In this document: one piece after another, positions 41,555-52,184 of the stretch
Numbering within the stretch: position 1 is the first letter of the stretch
Layout: every line of letters starts with the position of its first letter
Assembly (NCBI GenBank): GCA_009746045.1
Contig: RPFO01001162.1
Coordinates: 251,001-315,000 of the forward strand
Reading direction: 5' to 3'
Length of the DNA stretch: 64,000 bases
DNA from: Mesostigma viride
Lineage: Eukaryota; Streptophyta; Mesostigmatophyceae; Mesostigmatales; Mesostigmataceae
The notes under the pieces: generated by a model
What the model saw: the letters and a program-made list of their open reading frames with translations, nothing else
Database searches by the model: none
Told to the model about the DNA's origin: nothing
Position numbers and translations under genes: made by a program

Positions 41555-44500
41555 TCACGAAGACAGCGATCGTACCAAGACAAGGGCAGCGGTGACCGCA
41601 GTCAAGCTGCGGGAGGTAAACTGCGCAGCGGTGCACACTGGACAAAACCAATCCCCCTCCGGAATGCTGGTGACCACGGGCTGCAAGCACTGCATGTGCC
41701 AACCACAGTTACACTGATCACACAATAACATGGACTCCGCCTGATCGACCCGGTGACAAACCTGACACTGGGCGTCCTTGACTCGGCGAGATGTGTGCGG
41801 TTGGAGGTCGTGGACCAAATTGGGCAGTGAGCAGGGACTGAGATTGCTGAGGTTGTCTGTCGTACGGCTCCCGTCGGCGCCCTCCAAAATTGCCACTCCC
41901 GATGGTTTGATAGCCACAATGCGCAAAATGGTGGGCCCCGCCTCCACATCCAAAGTGTGCTTCAGCTGAGTGCGCAGGAAAACATACTGCCCTGGCCTAA
42001 ACCGCAGCTGGCGAGCCATGTATGCGCCCCCCCGGCGCTGAGCGTAACGCAGGGAGTCCCTGTGCTGAGCAATGAACAAGTTGTTCATCGCGATGGGCAT
42101 GACCTTCTTAAAAGTCTCTGCCCTGGCCAGCACCTCAACCAAAAATTGCTGAGCGTTGTCGAAGGCCATGGGTTCGGGGTGCGCAACCTGTGCCTCCGTA
42201 GGCAAAAGAGGATTACGCCCGAACAGAAGGAAATACGGGGAGAAGGTAGCGAGAGACTCCTGGGGAGACATGCGATAACCCATGGCAATCCATGCCAACT
42301 CGCGATCCCACCTGGCCGACTCCGGCACCTGCAGGCTCCACTTGCGCAGCGCCTGCTTGACGGTCTGCACCAATCTCTCAGCCAAACCATTGGCCTGAGG
42401 ATGCTCCCGAGAAGTGCGACGGTGATCAATAAGACATCCATCCAGCAACTCCTGGAACTCACCCCTGAACTCACCACCCTGGTCCGTGACTACCTCCGCG
42501 GGAGCCCCAAACCTGGTGATGATGTCTGCAAAATGCTTCGCTGTGGTAGCGGCATGCTTGTCAGCAATGGGGATCAACTCAACCCATTTGCTAAAGCTCT
42601 CCACGCATACCATGACATAGAGGTTGCCGTCAGGGCTCTCCTGAAACGGCCCGCACAGATCGACGTGCCAGCGATAAAACAAGCCCTTGATGGGAAGCGA
42701 CATCAGCTCCTTGGCACCATGATCTGCGCTAAAGTTAGCCTTGGTTCGAGCACACGGGACACAGCTGGCCACTACCTGGGCCACTGTGTGTCGCATGTTA
42801 TTCCACCAATAGCTGGTCCGTACGAGGCTGAGCGTGCGATTGCCACCCAAGTGACCATACCGCTCGTGGTACGCCTGCACTATAGCAACGCGCTTGTCAG
42901 GCGGTGGGACGACCACCCTACGCTTGCCCAACAGCTTGTACAAAACCCCATCTTCCCAACCATAGGTTGCAGCCCTGTGCTGCACCCTGTTCAACTCCGT
43001 CGCCTTCTGAGCAGGAGTCCAATCGACTGGAGTAGGAGTCAAGACAGCACCCTGCACTTGCTCCAAAACTCGACCATCTAGCCAGATATCAGCGGTGTAG
43101 CAATCAGCAAGAGAGCTACGCGCTAAGAGAGCCTGCACAGCGATCAGCTGCTGCAGAGAAGGATCAATGTCAAAGGACAGAGACCTACCCTCTTCCATAG
43201 CGCACACAGCTTTGGATGGCGTGAATGGCGACGGCCGCACCGGGTCGTCGCTGATGCCGAAGTCCGCCACAGAGTACTCGACACTGCGCCACCACGCCTC
43301 CTCCTCATCGTCGGCCGCATACCCAGCAGCGTTCACAAAGACCACAGAACCCGACGAGCCCTCGGCACCCATGGCCCGGGCTCCAGTGTGGTCAACAGTG
43401 GTAGGCATGGCGTATCGGGATAGCACATCGGCGTTGACATGGTCCTTGCCGGCCCGATGCACAATGGTCATGTGGTACTCCTGGATAATCATGGCCCATC
43501 GGGCGAGCTTACCCGTCAGGTTGGTGTTGGTCATTAGCCACTGAAGCGGCTGGTGGTCTGTCACCAGAGTAAACACGCGCCCAACTAAATACGGGCGAAA
43601 GTGCTTGATGGCCCACACCACAGCCAGTGCCTCCCCCTCATAGGAAGAATACCGGCTCTCCGCTGGGTTGTTGCTGCGACTAGCATAAGCAATAACGTGC
43701 TCGCGCCCATCACCATCCTTTTGCGCCAAGACCGCACCCAGTCCTACCTTGGACCAGTCGGTATATAACACAAATGGCAAAGCATAGTCAGGGGCGCGCA
43801 GAATCGGGGCCGACGTGAGCTCCTGCTTGATTGTCTCGATGGCGCGTTGCTGTGCGGGACCCCACGCCCACACGCACCCCTTCTTGAGTAACTCGGTCAA
43901 GGGCTTCACCTTGCTGCTGAAGTTCTCAATGTAACCTCGGTAATAGCCAGCCAAACCCAAATACGCCCGCACCCCTGAGACATCCGTGGGTACGGCGGCC
44001 TGCACAATGGATTCGACCTTGGCGGCATCAGGCGTCCGGCCACCCGGCACAATCTGATGACCAAGGAATGAGAGGGTCCGCTGGGCGAACTTGCACTTCT
44101 CAGGGTGCAGCCGCATATTATGCTCCTCGAGAGCCAAGCGAACCTGCTCCAAGTGCGCCAGGTGCTCCTCAAATGTCGCGCTAAAGACGATTACATCATC
44201 AATGTAACAAGCGGCGAAAGGAAGACCTGCAAGCACTTTGTCCATAGCTCGTTGGAAAACAGCACTAGCGTTGCGGTGCCCAAAGGGCATGCGCACCCAC
44301 TCATACAAATTGCCGCCCCCCCAGAATGCAAGCTTCCGCTGATCCTCCGGCGCAACTGCGATCTGATGAAAGCCGCTACGCAGGTCCAGCGAGGACACAA
44401 ACTTCACATGAGGAGATATCTTATCCAGGACATCATCCACACGTGGCATGGGGTAACGGTCCACGGGTGTGTGTGCATTCAGCAACCGCAGATCGGTGGC

Positions 44501-44655
44501 CATGCGCATACCCGTCCATGCCCCGGTGATAGCGTCCTTCTTGGGCGCAACGACAACGGCAGCGGCATAGCTGGAGGAAGATAATTTGCCTGATGATACC
44601 GGCATCCTCTAACTCCTTGCATTGCTCGGCTACAAAATCCAACTCGGCCTGACTC
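41555..44655 (-). CDS. G2 Pol second half: RT, RNase H, integrase, PHD finger
   Basis: One open frame; numbering from the Met at 44605, although the frame extends to the hAT junction (ELDFVAEQCKELEDAGI lies upstream in a nearby frame). RT: YPMPRVDD 51-58, SSLDLRSGFHQ 71-81, YIDDVIVFS 134-142. RNase H: D283 (YTDWS), E325 (YEGEA), D350. Integrase: H580, H585, C615, C618, then D649 (HVDLCG), D708 (TDQGGEF), E743 (GLAERL). After a GPY-like region (GQYVFLRTQ) comes a PHD finger: C947, C950, C962, C965, H970, C973, C988, C991. Gypsy integrases often end in a chromodomain; a PHD finger in that place would be an alternative way to read histone H3 tails. All catalytic residues are intact. Confidence 0.9.
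41621..41773 (-). other. PHD finger domain of G2 integrase tail
   Basis: C4-H-C3 pattern CQVCH..., MLLCDQCNCGWHMQC..., WFCPVC. The aromatic W before the last Cys pair is typical of PHD fingers. G1 keeps the same domain. Confidence 0.9.
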
Positions 44656-45993
44656 TAGGTTGGCAAATACGGGTACGGGGTATAATACGCGGACCTAAAA
44701 TACGCGTATTATACGTGGGGGGTGTAAAATACGCGGCGGTAAAATACGCGACCGTTTTTGTGGTCCAATTGTCAGTCACCCAATTAGCACGCTCCTTGAT
44801 GATGGTCATGCAGTTATTGCAACTGAAATTTGGTGTATATGCTTATTTATTAACATCTTCCATTAATTTATGCCCTGCAATCCTATCTGATTATGATTTG
44901 TTAAATGCTGGGGGGAGCAGACTGCAACGGGAACTGTAAGGAATCAATTAATTAGTTAATTGTAAGGAAAGCCATCCACTATATAATGCATGAGAGGACA
45001 TAAGACACAACTAACTTCTTCACGAGCAGCTCGCCACCCAACAACTTCCGAGAAGGAGGGGTGACGTGCCCTCCTTTGTATTGGATCATGCCGGCCACCA
45101 TCTGCTTGAAAGAGGCGCTCTCAGCCGCATTGAAGGCAATGCCGTTCTCGATAAAAAATTCGGCAGCCAGCAGCTGGATACCTTGTTCGTCGACGGGAAC
45201 CAGCCATTTGGTGATGCTCAGCTGGCCTTGATGCTTGCTGGGAACCGACGACAAGTCAGCCGGCGCAGCCCCTCCCATCTCCGCCATTGCCCTGTTCAAA
45301 GTGTGCACCTTCTTGGCGTCTGACTTCTGCAACTTGTTGTTAGCAATCCTGAGAAACCTGTTCCGGATATTCGGTGGAATTTTGTCGCAGGGTAACACCC
45401 CTTCCCCTGCGATTCCGGCAAAGTGTGCACGGACTCGGAATACGCTTATTGGCCCCGCCTTGTAGGAGAAGTTCTTGTTGCAAAATGAGCAGAACATCCT
45501 CGACACATACTGCGTTGTGTTACTAACAGCATCCGTGACTGCTTCTTTCTTCTCGACAACGAAATCCCATTCAGGCCCTTTCTTCGGCATGGCTGCAAAT
45601 CGAAAATGGCTGCACACTATCGCACAGTCGCACTGGCCTCGTCCTCGCTATATTGCATTACACCGTCAGTAGCACAGCTGGCATTTGCTGTCATTATGCG
45701 TGATGTACCTAGTCCTAGCTGTCTCCTACCGGCCAAAGATTTTGCAAGGCTTGCGCTTTATGGAAAGAACTGTACGCATCTACTTCTAGTAGTAAAAATC
45801 TCAAATGTGCAGTGAACGCGACGCGCCCAGAACCTGGGCACCGCGCCAGTGCCCGCTGCCCGCTGGTACCCCCGAAAAATTCTAAGTCCAAACCGCGTAT
45901 TCTGAAGTAAAGTACGCGTACATACGGCGGAGGCCTTCAGTGTACGTTTTCCCGTACTTCTGCGGCTCCGTACGGCGTACTGACCAACCCGGG
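44656..45993 (-). mobile_element. hAT DNA transposon, internally deleted
   Basis: Flanked by CCTGACTC (44648-44655 and 45994-46001; the direct repeat extends to ten bases). Ends TAGGTTGGCAAATACGGG and, inverted, GGGTTGGTCAGTACG form imperfect terminal inverted repeats. AATACGC-type words cluster near both ends. It encodes only the N-terminal part of a transposase. Removing it and one duplication restores the G2 frame (RLSQ joined to AELDFV), as in G1 (RLSQVELEFV). Confidence 0.85.
44979..45590 (-). CDS. hAT transposase N-terminal fragment with BED zinc finger
   Basis: 204 codons from the Met at 45590 (MPKKGPEWDFV); an upstream in-frame Met at 45617 is also possible. Residues near 33-75 form a BED-type finger: FCSFCNKNFS, then FRVRAHFAG and GVLPCDKIP, the plant hAT spacing C-x2-C, H, C. 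A later block, FFIENGIAFNAAESASFKQM, matches the conserved stretch in hAT transposases before the catalytic core. The RNase H-like catalytic domain and C-terminal dimerisation domain are missing, so the fragment cannot transpose the element but could bind its ends and act as a repressor. Confidence 0.8.
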   Translation of the reverse strand: MPKKGPEWDFVVEKKEAVTDAVSNTTQYVSRMFCSFCNKNFSYKAGPISVFRVRAHFAGIAGEGVLPCDKIPPNIRNRFLRIANNKLQKSDAKKVHTLNRAMAEMGGAAPADLSSVPSKHQGQLSITKWLVPVDEQGIQLLAAEFFIENGIAFNAAESASFKQMVAGMIQYKGGHVTPPSRKLLGGELLVKKLVVSYVLSCII

Positions 45994-48900
45994 CCTGACT
46001 CAGGCGATGCTGGCGTCGGAACAAAGGAGTGTCAGTGTCCAATGGAACACGCATGGTCCCACCATTGAAACACCCCAGTTCATCACTTGTGAAAGCGAAG
46101 GCCCCCCTTGCAGTGCCTAGCCACTTTAGCATGGCTGAGCGCTGCGCATCAGAAAGGTGTTCGCCAATAGCCCAGGGGTGCGTATCCGCGGGATCACCCA
46201 CAGCTACCGCATGTGCCTCAAGATGCGGCGCCCTAGCCGCATCGTCGTGGAACAAGGAAAAGGCTGCCACGCCTGGTGTGACACCCACCGCCGGAGCCTC
46301 GCGTGCCGCACGGTGTATTACCCGATGCAGCGTGGGCTCGCCGGCCAGCACGGTGCTGGTCAGCAGGGCGGTCATGAGAATGATAGTCCACACCTGTCGC
46401 AGACGCCACCCCCATGCTGATGAAGTCCCCGTCGCTGCAGGGCGCTTCAGTTTGGCTGCGCGCGCCTCAACCTGCTGAGGCGGATTGGCTGGGGACGCCC
46501 CCCCAGACTGGCGCACGGCAACCGATGCAAGCAGCACATACCCGACCTGCAACACCGACATAGCCTGGCCTATCAAAGACCAGCGCTCACTCTCGAGCAC
46601 GCCCGGCAGCGCCGAGGCCCCGACATGAAAACCCATGCTGGCCTCACGAAATTCTGCGGGTGGCTGCACCAACAGACCGGTGGTAGTGTCCCAAACGAGA
46701 CCCTTACCCCGATCACGGTATGCTGTCGACCCTTGGTAACTGACCAGGGTCGGCAGTGCACACATGGGGCTCCCGACCCGGTTGACGCGTGCATACGGTG
46801 GGCGATCCTCGCTATCCACCTTCTGCGTGACTAGGTGGGAAGGCAATGCTACCTCCGCAGACACACTCGGATGCTGCCTTGCTACGGCCCCCAAGACCGC
46901 CTGCACATCGGTCGCACACGCCACGTTGGTCCAATAGGCACGCAAACGATGCGTGAGCCCACCCAGCCCTGCGTTGTCACACACGATGGGCTCCCCCAGG
47001 AGTGCCACGATTGTAGCCCAGTCCTCCCGCACCGCCTGATGTGGGCTGTCACCCGCCACAACGTTCTCAAACAGATACGCAGGCGGATGGGGCTGACGCG
47101 ACTGCAACAGTCCCACCACACGCAACAGTTCCCAGAACAGCGCGCTACGCGGATCGGCTAGCCCCCGCCCTTGCCCTGCCTGGCTCAGGCCCTGGCACTC
47201 CCAACCCGCAATTACCAAGTCGATGGCATGATGCCTGCGCAACAACTGCTGCACCTGCACCTCACCGATGGCTCGGATATCTTGAGGACATTCCCCAAAC
47301 GGGTCACGCCATGCTGATGGCGGAAACTGCGCGGGATACTCTCGCGACAACACGCCACAGTGACTGAAGTACACCTGACGCGCCTTGTGCGATGGCTCTA
47401 CCGCGATGAGTTTACGGCACACGCCGCCTGCGGCCAAAAAGCCTGCAATGCCCCCTCCGATCCCCGCAAACAGTTCCAACACTACCGCACCCTTGGCAAA
47501 ATCAGGGGCCTGCGGTAAGATTGCAGCAGAAAAATTACCTTGGGCCTCCGAGACACCCGGTTGCAGCAAAGTGAGGCCATGGCTGGCCATCTGAGGAATG
47601 GTGATGACGGCTTCAGTTACCCGCTTGCGCATAGCCAGCTGCCGCGTGGACGTCACAGCATCCAGCGACCACTGCGTGCGCATCTTGGCAATGCTCGCCG
47701 TTGGCTGGGGCAGCACCGTCCGATGCTTGTCCCACGCCGATGAGCCCGCCGCCCGTACCTCCACCATGCTGACCTCCACCACGCCCGCAGCCGCGGAAGG
47801 GTTGAGGCGTGCAGCCCCGGCTGAAGAACTGAAGCATGAGACCGGCACGCTGGCCCGCTTCAGGCCAGCCCCATCCCAATCAGGGATGTAAGATGCCTCC
47901 TCCGCCCTATAGTCCACCTGAACCATGGCGCGAGCAAGGACATCCACCCCGAGTAGTGCGGAATATCCACACTTGTTGACCACCAGCGCATACGCGGACA
48001 CGGTGGTCATGCTAGAGGCGCGCAACGGATTGAAAATCACGTTGACTTTAACCGCCGTCATAGCGTACGGCTTACTAGCCGGACCCTGCCAACCTGACAC
48101 AGACACGGGGCTTTCCACTAAGCCACCGTTCTCGTAGGTCAGGTTCAGCATGGTGGCCAAGTCCGTGCTGATGACTAGCGGCTGAGCACCGCTATCAAGC
48201 TTGACTGCGCCAACCAACGGACATGTCACCATGTCGCTCCATACATCTCCACAGGCTCCAACTGCTTGGAACGCCATGGACGGCTCACCATTGGGGTATG
48301 GAACCACCGTGGGAACCTGGGGGACTGCACTAGTGCGCTGCTGGCTACTTGTGCTGACCACTCCCGCTTGCACCACGGGCACTGCGGCTTCTACCGGCTG
48401 GCGCCCGTAGGTGACGGACTCAGAATTGCGCAAGGTGCGCACATCATGCCCATCTGCGAACAACTGGATCTCGGACACAACCGACCCCAGCCACTCAACC
48501 CCCTTCTGCCCGAAGGTGTCGACCACCTGCCGTGCTGAAAACATGGGTACGTCCACAATGAACGGCATTGGGTACACAGGCGCCAATCGCCTACGCTGCT
48601 CCAGCCCAGCAGGGTTCGCATGCTCAAAAGCAGATTGCACCCCAGCCAGCGGCATGGAAAAGGACGCGGGCAACTGCCCGGCAGGCAACATGGGTGCCTG
48701 CTGAAAAGAAAGCGGGCTGCGTGCCTGCTTGCCTTTGGTAGCCTCCGCAGCGTTGATCTCGACGTCACCCGGCATGGGCGCCCAGAATGGGTCCTCCCGG
48801 TACACCGTCTCGAATTGGTTGGGGGGCGCCGTCGCCTCCTCACCATGCTTGATGGCAGCCACCTGGGCTTCCATCGAGTCGGTCTTGCCCGCCATCTCGG

Positions 48901-49087
48901 CGAAGTGGACCGTCTTGATGCCCGCGGCTGGACACTTGTTCATCAGGTGCCACTTCGTGTCTGCCCCATGCGGCTTCGTGCAGCGGCTTGGACACTCGCG
49001 ACTAAGGTGCCCATCCTTGTCGCAAAGGAAGCAGCCCGATTTGCGCGCATCCGTCCTAGTACCCGTCTGTGAGGACGTGCCCCCCCA
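45994..49087 (-). CDS. G2 polyprotein first half: zinc knuckle, protease, C5-methyltransferase, hydrophobic segment
   Basis: Numbering from the Met at 48943; the same frame is open upstream through a zinc knuckle (CFLCDKDGHLSREC, 49033-48990) to the G7 run at 49080. Protease-like domain: D250-S-G in VKLDSGAQPLVIS, YSALLGVDVLA 327-337. Methyltransferase 482-805: motif I LELFAGIGGG, motif IV AGWECQGLSQAG with C583, motif VI FENV 626-629, HRLRAYWTN 665-673, LPTLVSYQGS and motif X WSLIGQAMSV. Next a hydrophobic segment WTIILMTALLTSTVLAG (852-868) and the pre-RT stretch PLFRRQHRLSQ, where the hAT element cuts in. The 78 codons beyond belong to that insertion. Confidence 0.9.
46340..46393 (-). other. 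Hydrophobic, possibly membrane-spanning segment in G2 polyprotein
   Basis: Eighteen mostly hydrophobic residues preceded by WRLRQ and followed by a small-residue stretch, like a signal anchor. G1 has VWSVILMTALLTSCVF at the same place. Confidence 0.5.
46529..47500 (-). other. C5-cytosine DNA methyltransferase domain of G2
   Basis: About 324 residues, close to the size of a minimal methyltransferase. Motif order I, IV, VI, VIII, target recognition, X is the normal (non-permuted) one, so it is not a DRM-type permuted enzyme. The catalytic loop reads WEC in place of the usual PPC or SPC, a variant that I associate with some phage and giant-virus-like enzymes. No stop, no missing catalytic residue. 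Expected role: methylate cytosines in DNA, perhaps the element's own copy. Confidence 0.88.
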
Positions 49088-50778
49088 GCTCGCGTCGGGG
49101 CGGCAGCGTCTTTGTTGCCGCCAGCGGCGTTACCCTGGGTTGCATCATGCGATGAGGCGTTGCGAGACCCCCCTTGGTTCCTGCTAGCACCGTGGCCGCC
49201 TTGCGGGCGCGCTTGTCTTGTGGCAGACGACTCACCCGACTTGGCCTTGGTCAGCGCGTCGACCTTGGCCTGCAGCTCGGCCACCACCGTGCTTACCGAG
49301 ATCCGGCCTTGCGCGTGTCGTCGCATCATGGCCCTGACCTCAATGCACAGTGACCGCAATCGCCACGGCTGGCCGTTGGGCGGCGTGGGCAGCTCCATCT
49401 CCTTGGAGCCTAGCGCTTGCAGCCATTTCTGACACGCCAGCTTTTCGGACCAGTCCTCCACTTCGCCGGCGAACTCCATGAGGCGCTCGTAAGATTGCTC
49501 CGGGGTTTCACCCTCGGCTATCTTGAAACTGCGCCACTCACGCTCTGCCTTGATGGTCTCCACCGGGTATTCCTGGCGAAGGAGGCCCCACAGTTCCTCG
49601 GCAGGGTCGACACCATACATGATGTTGTCATAGTCGGGCTGGCCACGCCCGTCGAAGCCGAACCACACGTCCGTGTGACGCGTGTACAGCGAGACCTCTC
49701 TCCACTGCTCCACCAGCCTAGCCACTCGCCTCAGCGTAAGGCCGTGAAAGAAAAAATGCATGTTGTTCATCACAAACTCATGCATTACAGCGCCTTGCGT
49801 AGTCATGTATTGCAGATCAATCCATGACTTGTACGCGTTGTAGGCCTGCGCCAGCGTGGCCAGATTGCCGGTTGTGGAGAACTTCTCGCGCATGTCCACC
49901 CGTGGTAGGGTGGGCATCTTCGCGCCTTCCGGTATGAGGCGCACCCTTTGCGGGTACTGCACCCCATCGGCATCCTCCGGCGGTCGCTGAGCTGCGCGTC
50001 CCTGCGCCAGCGTGCTTGGTCGTGCTGCCTCCCGTACTCGGAAAGCCAGCGGCGTGGTTATGTCCTCCATGGGCGGAATGCGCCCGATTGGCACACTTGA
50101 CCACCGTGCAGTCGACCCGCCGGTCAGCGCCCCACCGCCTCGCCCAAACGGAATTGAGGCCCCGCCTGGCAGCATGCGTCCTGGTGCACCCCTGTGTGGG
50201 TCCATCGCGCGCGCCAGCCCTGCCCCGTTCTCCTCGTGCAATCCGTCTCGCGCTTGATCGAAAGGCAGGCGCCTGGGCGCCAGCGTATACTCGCCCCGTG
50301 GCTGACCATCCGCCTCACCAAGCAAGTCGTGTTGGGTTAGCGACCCAGCCAAAACCCCCGGTTCCATCGAAGCCCTTCCCGCCGCATTACCTGAGGTTGG
50401 CGGCTGGTCCCGCTCCCTCGGCTCCGCGGCAACACCACTGGGGCCCGGCATCGATGCCTGCCCGTCCCATGGTGTGGACTGCAGATGACGACCCTCTACG
50501 GCCACCAATCTGTCGGTCACTTCCCGCATCTGCAGCGCCAATTGCTGCTGCAACTGTTGCGACTGTTGCTGCATCTGCGCTTGCATCTGCGCGAACAGCG
50601 CCACCATACTCAGCGGCGCTTCTTGGTCGCGACTCTCACCCACTGCGGGTACGGCGGGAGGAATCCCGCCATTCGACCCCGGAGCGGACGTGTCGGCATC
50701 TGCTCTATTTGCATCTGCCATGGCTCGAGTCTGCGCTCGCGTCAGTGGCATGCACCAGCTGACCGATGGGCAAAACAA
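49080..50778 (-). CDS. G2 Gag
   Basis: Starts with ATG at 50778; a second Met (50721, MADANRADADTS) is also possible. An acidic disordered N-terminus, then a Gln-rich coiled coil (MQAQMQQQSQQLQQQL near residue 68-85), a long Pro/Gly-rich linker, and a capsid-like core (RVDMREKFSTTGNLATL, YKSWIDLQYM, GVDPAEELWGLLRQEYP, EDWSEKLACQKWLQALG). A basic Ser/Ala/Gly tail reaches the G7 run at 49080-49086, after which the zinc knuckle lies in the -1 frame. The gag frame itself continues 40-odd codons to a stop at 48943. G1 has the same core with conserved DVDPAEELWELL. Confidence 0.85.
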
Positions 50779-51046
50779 GAACCAACAAGCCTAGGTTTCG
50801 CTGAGAAGAAGCAACAACCAAAGGCTTTATAACAGGTGTCAAGGATAACGACTCGACTAGCCTGCCAGAAAAAGACAAGAGCCAGCAAATTCTGGCTAGT
50901 TCTATTTTCTTAAAATCTGTCTCAAGACACTTCCTTTACAAACTGTCAGCCAGGCCGTTCCCTGTACTGCTGATGGTTGCTAAACACTAAAGCCAACGTC
51001 TTGGCTTCGAACAGAAGGAAGCAGACTACCGGGTAGTCTCTTCGAG
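50779..51046 (-). other. G2 leader between 5' LTR and gag
   Basis: 268 bases without ORF. Includes CTTTATAACAGG (plus) near 50824, and a purine/pyrimidine mix. No convincing primer-binding site follows the LTR core at 51046. Confidence 0.5.
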
Positions 51047-52184
51047 TAAAGAAAGGAGGGCTCTCAGCCGAGGACAAGGAACTGTCCCTCGTGCCTGATA
51101 ACCACCTTATTGCCTCCCCTGCTATAGAATAATGCTTTCAAAACACACACTTTGCACAGTCTGATGATGAAGCCGCACATGCGGAGTTTATTGAGAAAGT
51201 TAATACAATTACAACACGTTGATAGTCTCAATATCGATGCACTCCATGCTCACGAGCCCGCAGTTAGGCAGCGCTCCATGACATGCTACCGGCCTTGCTC
51301 CCAAGGAAAGGGAGAAACACGAAGGCCACTAACGAGAGACTCGAAGAGACTACACGCTGCGTGAGAGTCCTCTTCGACTATGAACCAAACCATTCGTCAT
51401 GCCACACGCATGACACACGCCACACTTGTCAGTCCAGCCAGGAATGCCAAAACTATCTTGCTGCCTGAACCATGCGAATAGAAACCGCATTCCAGTTGCC
51501 GTCCTGGCTTTCTACCACACATGCCAACAAAAGCAGGAAGGCATCCCGACAAATCTAAATTGCTACCCTGTTGCCGATCTCATCTCCTAGAGGCTCCGGC
51601 ATTTCTGTCCCTGGGAATGTCCGACATTGAGTCACGTCCAGCAAGGTCGAAGCATAATATCCTTCAGACAATCTGCACGCTCACACCTTGCGTGTGAGTG
51701 GCCCAGCAAACATTGCGTCTAATCGTTCCTTTCTAGAAGAAATCCCTTTTTAGGGCTGCCAGCGATTTCGCATTCATTCCAGCGATCTGGCTCCGCACCG
51801 CAAATTGTCCTTTTCCATTTTCTGTCCAGTCCTCATAACGTTGACCCGCTATTCTACACCACAAAGACACCTGGCCTGTCAATAGCCTCGGCGCTGTTGA
51901 AGTCCAGCAGTCCAGCTTCAGCTCCAGCTGTCCACTAACACGCGTATGATCCTCTCGACGCTGCACACTTGTGCTGCCGTCCGCTCAAGTCAGTGCTGCG
52001 CGCCCAGCTGTGCCTGGCCCGGCGCGCGTGCACGTACACTTTCGTCCGCTCTTATGCTGCAAGTGCTAGTGTCCCCCCCCGGTCACTAGCCTTTGTCGAA
52101 AATGCGTAGAAAACAAACTCCTTGCGCACGTCACCGGTCTTGTGCATAGTGGGCGCCCGGATGACATAGCTCGCGTCCGTGACA
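51047..52184 (-). repeat. 5' LTR of G2 (core)
   Basis: 1138 bp matching 40247-41383 with few differences. Begins (minus) TGTCACGGACGCG beside the TCGA duplication. Lacks the 140 bp end present on the 3' LTR. Confidence 0.9.

Larger units (their letters stand above)
40105..52184 (-). mobile_element. Ty3/gypsy element G2 with DNA methyltransferase and PHD finger
   Basis: A 12,080 bp insertion flanked by TCGA on both sides (40101-40104 and 52185-52188), starting TGTC and ending GACA. Order on the minus strand: LTR (52184-51047), leader, gag, knuckle, protease, methyltransferase, hydrophobic segment, RT, RNase H, integrase, PHD finger, purine tract, a 140 bp repeat, LTR. It lies inside the related, older G1 and has itself received a hAT element at 44656-45993. 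Apart from that insertion and one frame change at a run of seven G before the zinc knuckle, the coding region is open. Confidence 0.9.

Noticed and set aside
45758..45993. C-terminal 78 residues of the first G2 Pol frame
   Set aside because: They are read from the hAT element after the junction at 45994 and are not retroelement sequence.
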